Below are positions 1-8,125 of a stretch of DNA of 34,132 nucleotides, piece after piece. The translations under genes were made by a program, and so were the position numbers. Origin of the DNA: Patescibacteria group bacterium (GTDB lineage: Bacteria > Patescibacteriota > Minisyncoccia > Phycocordibacterales > UBA918); contig JAIETH010000008.1 of NCBI GenBank assembly GCA_019745315.1, positions 1 through 34,132 on the forward strand. The letters run 5' to 3'. Numbering within the stretch: the first letter of the stretch is position 1; each line of letters begins with the position of its first letter. The notes under the pieces were generated by a model. It saw nothing but the letters and a program-made list of their open reading frames with translations. It was not told where the DNA came from and searched no databases.

Positions 1-180
1 CCAAACATTGCAGGAGACCAAGCAACTATTCCAGCAGGTATGATTAAGGATACTGCAGGTAACTGTGTGACTCCTCCGGTTGACGTATGTCCAAACATTG
101 CAGGAGACCAAGCAACTATTCCAGCAGGTATGATTAAGGATACTGCAGGTAACTGTGTGACTCCTCCTGTGACTGTTCCA
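1..180 (+). repeat. 90-bp tandem coding repeat (two copies visible)
   Basis: Bases 1-77 recur without a mismatch at 91-167, a period of 90 bp or 30 codons. The array probably continues to the left of the window. Near identity at DNA level, not only protein level, points to recent duplication or ongoing homogenisation, so the copy number is likely to vary between strains. Confidence 0.95.
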
Positions 181-1935
181 CTCTGTGATAGTTTTTCTCT
201 TTCGCCTTCTACAATTACCTCTGCACAAGATGTAACCCTTACGTGGGCAACAACAAATGCTGATTCAGTTTCTATTAGTGGTGGCGTTGGTGCTGTAGCG
301 GTTGATGGTTCAGTTACTCGTCTTGTTTCAGAAGATACAACATTTGTACTGACCGCAACAAAGGGTACACAAACTGCTACCTGTCAGGCTGCTGTTGACT
401 TCAATCCAGTATCAAATCCAGTACTTTCATGTGATGCGTTTTCAATCAACCCAAGTTCAGTTGATCGTGGAAATACTGCGACCATGTCATGGAATACAAC
501 AAACGCTGATTCAGTATCTATCGATAACGGTATCGGTTCTGTTTCAGGAGATGGAACTCGTGATATTACGGTAAACGAAGATCGAACATATACACTTACT
601 GCAACTCGTGGTGCGCAAACAATTACCTGTACTGCGCCTGTGTCAGTTAATTCTGACGGAGGCGGAGGTGGTGGAGGTGGTTCAAGTAGTCCTCGTTGTA
701 TAGACTTCGACGCATCTGATACCCGAATTCAGGCTGGTGAGTCAGTAGAGCTTTCATGGCGTACTACTCGTGGAGACAGACTTGTTATCGAACGTGATGT
801 ATTTTCTACTCGCGACGATGACGAAGTAGATCGTGGTTCAGTTATTGTAAAACCTACGAAAGATACGAAGTACACTCTTACCGTGTATCGTGGAAGTCGT
901 AAGGACACCTGTACTACTGAGATCCGTGTAGACGATATTACTACTATCACTACTCGTGATCAGGAGCCGCTTACTTCTATCTCATTCACTAACATTCCGT
1001 ATACTGGTTTTGACGCGGGTCCATTCCTCACAAGCGTGTTCTATACACTTCTCGCTCTCTGGAGCCTTGCAGTTGCATACGTACTTGTAATCAAGCGTGG
1101 TTCAGTACTTGGATTTTCTCTTCCATTTGCACAGCCAGTTATGGGAGGGCACGGTACACTTATGCCGCACAATGAGTTTGTCGCTCATCATGAAGCACGT
1201 GCACATGCACATGTTACTCCTGCGGTGTTTGCGCCAGTTGCTCATACATCTCACGCTCATGTTGCACCTACACACGCTGTGCCTGAGAATCTTCCGACTA
1301 TTGGATATGCTCAGCATGTTGCTTCGAAGGAGGTTGCTCATGAAGTTGTGGCACCCGCAGGAGAGCGTACTACCATCGCATACCTCGAGGATGCAGCTCA
1401 TGCGCACAATGTACTTCTTTCAAGTGATGCACTTCGTGCAATCATCGATCAGGGAGAAACACTTCATGATAACGAAACACTACTCACTGAAGTGATTGCT
1501 CGCGCTAAAGGTGCGTATCCTCGTGAGGACGGATGGATAATCCTCAATCGCGAACGTGTGACCGCACTTTTCGCTGATGAAGAATCAGAGGAAGATACTG
1601 AGGTAGAAGAAGTTTCTACTCCAGTGCACGTAGAAGGTTCAAGTACTCTCGCTGAGGCGATTGTGACGAGTAACACAACTCTTGCATACCAAAAGCTTGG
1701 TGAGTCACCAATCTTTGCTCTCGCTGATGCTGCTGAAGCTCTTGATGCTGTTGTGCGCGCTCGTCGTGGTGCTGGAAGCGCTTCAGACATGCTTATGCGT
1801 GCAGCTGCCGGAGTAACAGATGAGAAATTGAAGAATGCAGTTGTAGCTTTAACAAGCGCAATTGACGGAACATATGATGATGAGTCTGCTGCGATACGTC
1901 TTGCAATCATCAAAGCCCTCAAAGCCGTAGCTTAA
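1..1935 (+). CDS. Repeat- and Ig-like-domain surface protein, single membrane segment, 5' end outside window
   Basis: The reading frame is open to the left edge, so the N-terminus (presumably with a signal peptide) is missing; the track's ATG at 40 lies inside a repeat and is not the real start. Numbered from that ATG, visible parts are: two 30-residue Cys-containing repeats ('PNIAGDQATIPAGM'); three Ig-like beta domains of about 75 residues (about 48-120, 130-200 and 218-300), each with a Cys near both ends that could form a disulfide; a poly-Gly/Ser linker near 205-217; an IPYTG motif at 319-323; a hydrophobic membrane segment at about 326-350 followed by KRG; then about 280 residues that are His/Ala-rich at first and helical and acidic later. 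The N-terminal part is probably extracellular and the C-terminal part cytoplasmic. A cell-surface or adhesin-like role is inference. It ends at a bidirectional terminator. Confidence 0.8.
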   Translation, partial: PNIAGDQATIPAGMIKDTAGNCVTPPVDVCPNIAGDQATIPAGMIKDTAGNCVTPPVTVPLCDSFSLSPSTITSAQDVTLTWATTNADSVSISGGVGAVAVDGSVTRLVSEDTTFVLTATKGTQTATCQAAVDFNPVSNPVLSCDAFSINPSSVDRGNTATMSWNTTNADSVSIDNGIGSVSGDGTRDITVNEDRTYTLTATRGAQTITCTAPVSVNSDGGGGGGGGSSSPRCIDFDASDTRIQAGESVELSWRTTRGDRLVIERDVFSTRDDDEVDRGSVIVKPTKDTKYTLTVYRGSRKDTCTTEIRVDDITTITTRDQEPLTSISFTNIPYTGFDAGPFLTSVFYTLLALWSLAVAYVLVIKRGSVLGFSLPFAQPVMGGHGTLMPHNEFVAHHEARAHAHVTPAVFAPVAHTSHAHVAPTHAVPENLPTIGYAQHVASKEVAHEVVAPAGERTTIAYLEDAAHAHNVLLSSDALRAIIDQGETLHDNETLLTEVIARAKGAYPREDGWIILNRERVTALFADEESEEDTEVEEVSTPVHVEGSSTLAEAIVTSNTTLAYQKLGESPIFALADAAEALDAVVRARRGAGSASDMLMRAAAGVTDEKLKNAVVALTSAIDGTYDDESAAIRLAIIKALKAVA

Positions 1936-1956
1936 ATAATGTAAGGTTTGAAATAG

Positions 1957-1984
1957 AAAAAGCGCGCCGTATGGCGCGCTTTTT
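1957..1984. terminator. Bidirectional intrinsic terminator
   Basis: Stem agcgcgcc / ggcgcgct with loop gtat, flanked by an A-run on the left and a T-run on the right. It sits between the convergent surface-protein gene and thrS and can serve both strands. Confidence 0.9.
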
Positions 1985-2001
1985 CTGTACGTCTCTCATT
2001 A

Positions 2002-3753
2002 CTACGCGTGAGCCTTTGTTTTTATTTCAGTGGTGAGTTTCTCTACAAGTGCTGCGAGAGTTATCTTTTCTGTTGCACCTGCGCGTGACTCAAGTGTGAT
2101 ATCTTCTGCCTCAACTTCTTTATCGCCAATCACCGCAAAGTAGGGAAGGCGTGCAGTTTTTGCTGCTCGTATTTTCTTCCCAAGATTCTCGTCACTTTGA
2201 TCCATCTCTGCGCGAATTCCAGCGTCTTTGAGAGCTGAAAGAATAGTCCGTGCACACGCTTCATGGGCTTCGCCTACCGTCACTATACGAATCTGCTCAG
2301 GAGCAAGCCATAGAGGGAAGTTACCGCCATAATGTTCGATGAGGATTCCGATAAACCGATCAGGAGAACCAACGAGTGCGCGGTGGATCATAACAGGAGT
2401 TTTCTTTTGTCCGTCTGAGTCTATATACGTAAGTCCAAAGCGTGATGGCATACTAAAGTCGAGCTGTACGGTTGAAATTTGCCATGTGCGACCGAGTGCA
2501 TCAACTGCCATAATATCGATTTTCGGTCCATAGAATGCAGCTTCTCCTTCTGCAGATTTAAATTCAATACCTTTTTCTGTAAGAAGTTTTTCAAGGATAC
2601 CTTGAGAGTTTTCCCATACAGAGTCATCGCCAAGATACTTTTCTTTTTTTTGAGGATCGCGGAGTGAGAGGCGCATCCAGTATGATATTCCGTATGTTTT
2701 GAGCGCTTCTTCGATTGCGTTTAAGATTTGAGATATCTCTTCTTCTATCTGATCAGGTCGACAAAATACGTGTCCGTCGTCTTGTGCAAAAGCGCGGAGG
2801 CGGGTGAGCCCTGAAAGCTCTCCAGGACGCTCGTCGCGATACAGGTTTGCAAAGTCAGAATAGCGAATTGGAAGATCTCTATAGCTCCGCATTTGAGACG
2901 CATAGATTTGAGTGTGCTGCGGGCAATTCATCGGTTTCATAAACATCTCATCTTCAACATATTGTGATTTCACAGAGAGCATATCTTCTTTGTATTGATC
3001 ATAGTGACCAGATATTTTGAAAAGCTCCCCTTTATTTATGTTGGGTGTATGTACTTCTCCAAAGCCAAGCTTATTATTGAGCTCTCGGGAATAGCCTACG
3101 ACTGCATTGCGAACAGTGTTCCCTCGGGGTGTCCAGAGTGGCATTCCTGAACCCACAAGGTCAGAGAAGGTAAAGAGATCGAGTTCTTTACCAAGCTTGC
3201 GGTGATCGCGCTTTTTAGCTTCTTCTATTTGAGCGATATATTCATCAAGATCTGCTGCAGTCGCAAATGCGAGTCCATAAATTCGGGTGAGCATGGTATT
3301 TTTTTCGTCTCCTCGCCAGTATGCTCCCGCGATCGTCGTGAGTTTAAATCCATTCGGATCAATTTCTTTAGCAGGATTTTCTAGATGACCGCCACGACAG
3401 AGGTCAGTATATTTGCCAGACGTGTAGAGTGTGATCTTTTCTCCTCGAGCTTCAATTTCGTTTATGAGTTCAATTTTGTATTGATTGCCTTTATAGAATT
3501 CACGTGCTTCGTAAGCCGTTACTTCTTTGTGCTCAAAAGACGTCCATGATGAAAACGTCTTACGCATCGTTGTTTGTATCTTTTTCAGATCTTCATCAGT
3601 TGGTTTTTCTCCATCTCCAAAATCAAAGTCGAAGTAGAACCCCGTATCTATTGCGGGTCCAATAGTATGTTTTGCGTGTGGGTAGTGTTGCAATACAGCG
3701 GCTGCAAGGAGGTGGGCAAGGGTGTGGCGTAGGTTGTTGAGGTTGTTTTCCAT
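2002..3753 (-). CDS. thrS: Threonyl-tRNA synthetase lacking the TGS domain
   Basis: Charges tRNA-Thr with threonine in the cytoplasm. The 583-aa protein (about 640 in E. coli) starts directly in the editing domain. Editing-site motifs are present: HTLAH near residue 10 and CRGGH near 118. Class II motifs follow: motif 1 around PRGNTVRNAV, the zinc Cys in MNCPQH, motif 2 in RLRAFAQDDGHVF, and the zinc His in MIHRALVGSPDR. The last 100 residues form the anticodon-binding domain. The N-terminal TGS domain of most bacterial ThrRS is absent; upstream of the ATG there is only the T-box leader, so this is a real loss rather than a wrong start. Expression is probably controlled by the T-box immediately upstream. 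The gene is monocistronic and ends at the bidirectional terminator at 1957-1984. Confidence 0.97.
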   Translation of the reverse strand: MENNLNNLRHTLAHLLAAAVLQHYPHAKHTIGPAIDTGFYFDFDFGDGEKPTDEDLKKIQTTMRKTFSSWTSFEHKEVTAYEAREFYKGNQYKIELINEIEARGEKITLYTSGKYTDLCRGGHLENPAKEIDPNGFKLTTIAGAYWRGDEKNTMLTRIYGLAFATAADLDEYIAQIEEAKKRDHRKLGKELDLFTFSDLVGSGMPLWTPRGNTVRNAVVGYSRELNNKLGFGEVHTPNINKGELFKISGHYDQYKEDMLSVKSQYVEDEMFMKPMNCPQHTQIYASQMRSYRDLPIRYSDFANLYRDERPGELSGLTRLRAFAQDDGHVFCRPDQIEEEISQILNAIEEALKTYGISYWMRLSLRDPQKKEKYLGDDSVWENSQGILEKLLTEKGIEFKSAEGEAAFYGPKIDIMAVDALGRTWQISTVQLDFSMPSRFGLTYIDSDGQKKTPVMIHRALVGSPDRFIGILIEHYGGNFPLWLAPEQIRIVTVGEAHEACARTILSALKDAGIRAEMDQSDENLGKKIRAAKTARLPYFAVIGDKEVEAEDITLESRAGATEKITLAALVEKLTTEIKTKAHA

Positions 3754-3775
3754 GATTTTGTTTCTAAAGATGATA

Positions 3776-3826
3776 ATAAAAAACGTCCGAGCAAAAAATC
3801 GAGGGATCGATTTTTTGCTCGGACGT
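3776..3826 (-). terminator. T-box regulated intrinsic terminator
   Basis: A perfect 20-bp stem (acgtccgagc... plus-strand 3783-3802 against 3807-3826) with loop ggga/tccc, followed on the minus strand by TTTTTA. It lies between the T-box sequence and the thrS start codon and is the regulated terminator. Confidence 0.93.
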
Positions 3827-3949
3827 ATCTCAAGCGAGACCGCGGTTCCACCGAGCTTCTGGTCACTAGAGCGACCAGCGCTTTGGAGTCAGATTAGGCA
3901 TTTCTGCGTCTTTTGTGACTGATGGTTGGTAGCCACCACAATCTCTGAT
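3783..3949 (-). promoter_or_regulatory. T-box riboswitch (thrS leader), compact Stem I
   Basis: On the minus strand the leader carries the T-box core GGTGGAACCGCG. The antiterminator folds as CTCGG / TTGAG around the bulge TGGAACC and a small GCG/CGC hairpin. TGGA would pair with a tRNA ending UCCA, as expected where tRNA-Thr has discriminator U. A Stem III-like hairpin (ctggtc / gaccag, plus-strand 3859-3878) lies before it. The hexamer GCTCGG occurs both 5' of the T-box bulge and in the 3' arm of the terminator, and both can pair with CCGAGC, giving mutually exclusive folds. The predicted start near 3949 leaves only about 60 nt for Stem I (TCAGA/TCTGA base, inner TTGTG/CACAA). Thr ACC triplets lie in the inner loop, but I cannot fix the specifier with certainty. 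Confidence 0.9.
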
Positions 3950-3955
3950 ACCTGT

Positions 3956-3983
3956 ATCCTAGCGCGAAGAAGAGGAATGTCAA
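3956..3983 (-). promoter_or_regulatory. thrS promoter
   Basis: On the minus strand, TTGACA (3983-3978), a 16-nt spacer, then TAGGAT (3961-3956). This places the transcript start near 3949, just 5' of the T-box Stem I. It is divergent from the promoter of the next gene. Confidence 0.7.
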
Positions 3984-3985
3984 TA

Positions 3986-4018
3986 TTTGAAATACCGAGA
4001 ATAGGGGTGTGGTACTAT
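3986..4018 (+). promoter_or_regulatory. Promoter of the 4056 orphan gene
   Basis: An extended -10 TGGTACTAT (hexamer 4013-4018) with a TTGAAA at 3986-3991 at a long spacing. Its -35 region nearly abuts that of the thrS promoter on the other strand. No Shine-Dalgarno sequence is seen before the ATG at 4056. Confidence 0.5.
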
Positions 4019-4055
4019 AACCTAGTACTTATTTAAATTTTTAAAGCGTCACCAT

Positions 4056-4646
4056 ATGTCTATGCGTAGTTTTATCCGAAGATCCTTTCTAGGAATCTTT
4101 TGTTTTACTTTTTTTCTTATTCCTCTCGTTCAGGTAGACGCTGCGCAAGAAAAAAATTATTTAGGCGCAGGAATGATTGGGTTAATACGTAATGATGCCA
4201 ATGCAATTTTCTTCCCACCTTCAGGATGGAAAGAAAATAAATCTACAAAAGATATTTTTGTTGAATTTGCTCTGAAATCTAAAAAAGGTATTCCTACTTT
4301 TATCACCGTTGATGAAGTAAGTGGTGTCTATATCTCTGGCAATTACACAGAAATAAAAACATGGAGTGATTTGACTCGACTGTATATTCCTAGTCTAGAG
4401 AAAGATACTGAATACACACATGTCATCAATAAAAGCTTTATGATCGATGGTGTTCAGGGTATCAGGGTAGATACTCCTGGCACAGACGCTCATATGATAA
4501 ATATTTATTTTGAAAAATTCGGTAAAGTATATGTCTTCCATGCGCAGGTTTCTGCTGACAAATGGAAGGTCAAAAAAACTCAATTAGGAATTGAGCAAAG
4601 CATACAGGTATTGAGTGTGCGGAGACTCGGTATCGAGCGACAGTAG
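4056..4646 (+). CDS. Secreted or lipid-anchored-like hypothetical protein
   Basis: I do not recognise a family. The 196-aa product begins with a typical Sec signal: basic start (MSMRSFIRR), hydrophobic core (FLGIFCFTFFLIPLV) and a likely cleavage site after VDA or VDAA. There is no lipobox Cys, so it is probably a soluble exported protein or stays attached by its signal segment. The mature part of about 165 residues is beta-rich by eye and has no Cys. The gene is more AT-rich than its neighbours, is transcribed alone from an own promoter, and ends at its own strong terminator, so it is an isolated unit between divergent thrS and convergent dnaE. Function unknown. Confidence 0.8.
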   Translation: MSMRSFIRRSFLGIFCFTFFLIPLVQVDAAQEKNYLGAGMIGLIRNDANAIFFPPSGWKENKSTKDIFVEFALKSKKGIPTFITVDEVSGVYISGNYTEIKTWSDLTRLYIPSLEKDTEYTHVINKSFMIDGVQGIRVDTPGTDAHMINIYFEKFGKVYVFHAQVSADKWKVKKTQLGIEQSIQVLSVRRLGIERQ

Positions 4647-4663
4647 CTCACGGGCAAAGAAGT

Positions 4664-4691
4664 AAAAACTGCACAGAGATGTGCAGTTTTT
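4664..4691 (+). terminator. Intrinsic terminator
   Basis: Stem aaaaactgcac / gtgcagttttt with loop agagat, 18 nt after the stop of the orphan gene. The A-run and T-run symmetry also allows use from the minus strand. Confidence 0.85.
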
Positions 4692-4702
4692 AGTGAACGT
4701 CT

Positions 4703-4884
4703 TTCTCAAGTTCTTTAATGGCTTCTACACTATAGAGGGATCTCCATTTTTATGGGCTCAGTGTTTGTCTAAGAGCGAAGCGATTAGGTACAAACACTAG
4801 TCCATATTTGGTTTCATTACGTTATATCCTTCTCAAGTTCTTTAATGGCTTCTACCACTATAGAGGGATCTCCATTTTTATGGG
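4703..4884 (-). repeat. Direct repeat: degenerate copy of the dnaE 3' end
   Basis: Bases 4703-4756 repeat 4830-4884 (54 versus 55 bp) with a single one-base indel (ctac-actata versus ctaccactata). The right copy is the end of the dnaE coding region; the left copy is outside it, shifted in frame by the indel so that a TAG follows at once. Between the copies lie about 73 bp that include the end of dnaE and an inverted repeat. It is a fossil duplication downstream of dnaE. Confidence 0.92.
4760..4798. repeat. Inverted repeat between the two dnaE-end copies
   Basis: agtgtttgt (4760-4768) pairs with acaaacact (4790-4798), and the stem extends inward through ctaa/ttag with a short bulge. No T-run follows on either strand, so a classic terminator is unlikely. 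It may still block read-through or stabilise the dnaE mRNA 3' end. Confidence 0.7.
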
Positions 4885-7800
4885 AGAGGCGACCTTTTAT
4901 CACCACACACTTTTGAGGAACGCAGAGTTCGCGCTTTTCAGCCAGGACAGTAGGGAAAACGACGGCTTCAATGCTCGCTATTTTGTCGCCTATTTTAATA
5001 AATGCCATGCGGTCACCTTTCTTCGTCATGATCTCGCGACTCTCTTCAATGATGCCTGCAACCACTACTGGCACTCCCTCGCGTTCATCAGCTCGTACGC
5101 TCGCAATCGTGGGACGCTTCTTCAAGCCATTTTGGTATGCATCAAGTGGATGACCGGACACATACACACCCAAGAGTTCTTTTTCCCATACAAGCTTTTG
5201 AGCGTCGGGAACTGCTGGAATCGGCTCGAGTGTTATTGGATGTTCAACAGATACTCCGCTTCCTGCAAAGAGTGAGTCTTGGCTTGCGCTCGCGAATGCC
5301 TGAATCTCTTTAATATACGCAAGCATCATATCGACGTTGTGAAGAAGTGTCCCGCGATCATTAAATCGATCAAGCGCTCCGGTCATAATAAGAGCCTCAA
5401 GGGATTTTTTGTTAAAACTTTTAACCGGAACTCGCGAGAGGAAGTTGGGGAGTGAAGTAAATGGTCCGCGCGTTTTGCGTTCTTCAATCAATGCTTCAGC
5501 AACTCCTGTCCCAAAATTTTTAATAGAAGCAAGTCCAAAACGAATTGTTTGAGTCCCTGGAACTACAGAGAAATCATCAAAACTTTCGTTTACGTCTGGT
5601 GGGAGTATTTCAATTCCCATGCGTTCACACTCACTGATGATTTCGTAGATTTTTTCAACGTCTCCTGAGTCGGCGGTCAAAACTGCCGACATGTATTCGA
5701 CAGGATAGTTCGCTTTCATGTATGCGGTTTGATACGCTACGCGACCGTAGCTTGCTGCATGTGCTTTATTGAATCCGTACGCAGCAAATGGCTCAATGAG
5801 TTTCCATAATTTCTCTCCTTTATCAGGAGTGAGTTTGCCGTATTCAGCAAAACCTTTGAGAAGCTTTTCTTTTTCAGCTTCCATCACGGCAGGAATCTTC
5901 TTTCCCATTGCTTTACGAAGCTTGTCTGCTTCAAGCCACGAATACCCAGCGAGCGTTATGGCAACCATCAAAACGTCGTCCTGGTATGTCACCACTCCAT
6001 ATGAGCGATCGAGAATATCTTTAAGGCGCGGATCAAGGTAGGTGATGAGTCGAGGGTTGTGTTTGCGCTCAATATACTGAGGAATAGATTCCATCGGTCC
6101 TGGTCGGTAGAGCGCAACCATCGCATTGATATCGTGAATGCTCGAAGGCTTAAGTTCCTTTAGGAAGTGTGTCATACCAGAGCCTCCCATTTGGAATACT
6201 CCCATCGTTTCGCCACGCGCAAGCATTTCAAAAGTTAATTTGTCGTCGATGGGTACGTTTTCAATATCAACGTCAATGTTGCGAATGCGCGCTACACGCT
6301 TTACCGACTCAGCAAGAATCGCCAGGTTTTTAATTCCCAAGAAGTCGAACTTCAGAAGTCCAACACCGTCTTCTCCCACGGAGTACATGTCGTACTGGGT
6401 GATAATTTTTCCACCCTTCGGGTCGGGTTGCACAGGCACAAAGTGGGTGAGAGGCTCAGGAGAAATCACCACACCGGCTGCATGCACTGAGATGTGTCGG
6501 GCTTTCCCTTCAATTTTCTTTGCGAGGTCAATAATCTCTTTTGTATCAGGATCTTTTTTATAGAGTTCTTTAAGATCAGGCTCTATGTCGATTGCGCGCT
6601 CAATGGTCATCGCAAATCCTTGGCTACCCATGGGGATCAACTTCGCAATTCTGTCTCCGGTCCCATATGGGTGACCGAGTGCACGTGCTACGTCGCGCAC
6701 GGCAGCTCGTGCCATCATGGTTCCAAACGTTCCGATCTGGGCTACTTTATCAGCGCCATATTTACGTCGCGCATAGTCGATCATTTCGTCACGCCTATTA
6801 TCGGCATAATCCATATCGATATCAGGAGCAGAGGGTCGTTCAGGATTGAGGAATCGTTCAAAGGGAAGTTTGTATTCAAGAGGATCTACGGTGGTGATGC
6901 CGAGAGAATAGGTTACGAGAGAGCTTGCAACAGATCCTCTGATTGTTGTGAGGATTTTTTGTTTGCGCGCTTCATTGATAAGGTCTGCTACCACGAGAAA
7001 GTATTTTGAATACCCTTTCATTTTGATAACAGAAAGCTCGTATGCAATACGCTTTTCTACTTCTTCTCCCGAAAGTCCACGCCACACTAGTCCCTTGCGT
7101 GCCTCTTCTTCGAGTTGCTCGTCAGGTGTTTTTCCGCTCGCGATAGGGAAGTCAGGGAAATACCAGCTTCCAAGAGTGATTTCAACAGAGCATGAGTCGG
7201 CAATTTTTAGTGTGTTTTGGAGTGCTTCAGGATAGTCTTTAAAATACGAAACCGCTTTATCTTGCGATATAAAGGAAAAGTCTTCGTTGCGGTCATTCAT
7301 TCCTGAGGTGGTATCGACAGTACCTCCCATTCCGATTTTAACCATCACTTCGCGCGCGCGGCGATCTTCAGGATCAAGATAGTACGTGTCATGAGCAGCA
7401 ACTAAAGGTACACTTTCTGTTTTGGAAAGAGCGACAATTTTTTTCATTAAGTCCATGTGACCCGCAATTTCTGGATGATGTGTGATTTCTAAGTAGCAGC
7501 GATCTTTAAAAATACTTTGGTACCATGAAAGAGTCGCACGCGCCTTTTCTACGTCATCATTTTTAAGTGCGTGACTAGTCTCTCCTGAAAAAGAGGGGAT
7601 GATAGCTATAATTCCTTCCTGGTATTTTTCAAGATGCGCGCGGTCGAGTCGTGGTCGATAATAGAAACCATTCATGTATGACTGCGTCACCAACTCCATG
7701 AGGTTTCTATAGCCCTCATTATTTTGAGCAAGAAGTACGATACGCGCATGAGGCTTGTCGTGTGGCTCTTTATCAAAAAGAGTGCGTGGTGCTAGGTATG

Positions 7801-8008
7801 CATCAATTCCAATGATTGGTTTGATTTCAGCTTTCTTGCATGCTTGATAAAACTCAATAGCACCATAGAGGTTGCCGTTATCGGTAAGCGCAAGAGCGGC
7901 CATACCTTCTTCTTTGGCACGATCGACAAGTTCATCAATGGTAGGGAGTGCATTGAGAAGCGAGTAGTGAGAGTGGGTGTGGAGGTGAACAAAACGCGAG
8001 TCTGACAT
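4817..8008 (-). CDS. dnaE: DNA polymerase III alpha subunit
   Basis: Replicative polymerase catalytic subunit, 1063 aa (about 1160 in E. coli). The N-terminal PHP domain begins with VHLHTHSHYSLLNA, which keeps the HxH pair; a later PHP motif reads AAHDTYYL, where active family members usually have a His instead of the first Y, so PHP metal binding is uncertain. Catalytic aspartates are visible in PDIDMDYAD and in LKFDFLG. A helix-hairpin-helix region and a C-terminal OB fold (VVVAGIIEESREIM to about residue 1050) follow. The protein stops right after the OB fold, so the tau-binding tail of E. coli DnaE is missing. The ATG at 8008 lies 9 nt after a TATAAT, implying a leaderless or nearly leaderless mRNA. 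A fragment of its 3' end is duplicated downstream. Confidence 0.97.
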   Translation of the reverse strand: MSDSRFVHLHTHSHYSLLNALPTIDELVDRAKEEGMAALALTDNGNLYGAIEFYQACKKAEIKPIIGIDAYLAPRTLFDKEPHDKPHARIVLLAQNNEGYRNLMELVTQSYMNGFYYRPRLDRAHLEKYQEGIIAIIPSFSGETSHALKNDDVEKARATLSWYQSIFKDRCYLEITHHPEIAGHMDLMKKIVALSKTESVPLVAAHDTYYLDPEDRRAREVMVKIGMGGTVDTTSGMNDRNEDFSFISQDKAVSYFKDYPEALQNTLKIADSCSVEITLGSWYFPDFPIASGKTPDEQLEEEARKGLVWRGLSGEEVEKRIAYELSVIKMKGYSKYFLVVADLINEARKQKILTTIRGSVASSLVTYSLGITTVDPLEYKLPFERFLNPERPSAPDIDMDYADNRRDEMIDYARRKYGADKVAQIGTFGTMMARAAVRDVARALGHPYGTGDRIAKLIPMGSQGFAMTIERAIDIEPDLKELYKKDPDTKEIIDLAKKIEGKARHISVHAAGVVISPEPLTHFVPVQPDPKGGKIITQYDMYSVGEDGVGLLKFDFLGIKNLAILAESVKRVARIRNIDVDIENVPIDDKLTFEMLARGETMGVFQMGGSGMTHFLKELKPSSIHDINAMVALYRPGPMESIPQYIERKHNPRLITYLDPRLKDILDRSYGVVTYQDDVLMVAITLAGYSWLEADKLRKAMGKKIPAVMEAEKEKLLKGFAEYGKLTPDKGEKLWKLIEPFAAYGFNKAHAASYGRVAYQTAYMKANYPVEYMSAVLTADSGDVEKIYEIISECERMGIEILPPDVNESFDDFSVVPGTQTIRFGLASIKNFGTGVAEALIEERKTRGPFTSLPNFLSRVPVKSFNKKSLEALIMTGALDRFNDRGTLLHNVDMMLAYIKEIQAFASASQDSLFAGSGVSVEHPITLEPIPAVPDAQKLVWEKELLGVYVSGHPLDAYQNGLKKRPTIASVRADEREGVPVVVAGIIEESREIMTKKGDRMAFIKIGDKIASIEAVVFPTVLAEKRELCVPQKCVVIKGRLSHKNGDPSIVVEAIKELEKDIT

Positions 8009-8017
8009 AGTGGTGTC

Positions 8018-8023
8018 ATTATA
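8018..8023 (-). promoter_or_regulatory. dnaE -10 element
   Basis: A perfect TATAAT on the minus strand (8023-8018), 9 nt before the dnaE ATG. Transcription would start about 2-3 nt before the start codon. No clear -35 is seen. Confidence 0.65.
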
Positions 8024-8065
8024 GTGTGCGCTCGCGTGATTGGGAAACTGGGGAAAGAGATACTA

Positions 8066-8095
8066 TTGACATATAGTATATATAAGTTGTATAAT
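8066..8095 (+). promoter_or_regulatory. Consensus sigma-70-type promoter
   Basis: TTGACA (8066-8071), 18-nt spacer, TATAAT (8090-8095): full consensus in both boxes, the strongest promoter in the window. It drives the 8126 gene, which also has a GGAG Shine-Dalgarno at 8114-8117. Confidence 0.88.
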
Positions 8096-8125
8096 CTTTT
8101 TAGATTTTAACCCGGAGAACAGCTC

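Noticed and set aside
1-180. CRISPR-like repeat at the left edge
   Set aside because: The 90-bp units are adjacent without spacers and in frame with a protein.
1097-1922. ORFs of 132, 101 and 152 aa overlapping the surface-protein gene
   Set aside because: They arise from the His/Ala-rich codons of the main frame in other frames.
4808-7235. Several plus-strand ORFs inside dnaE (155, 141, 171, 95 aa and others)
   Set aside because: Shadows of the well-supported dnaE frame; no start signals or family similarity.
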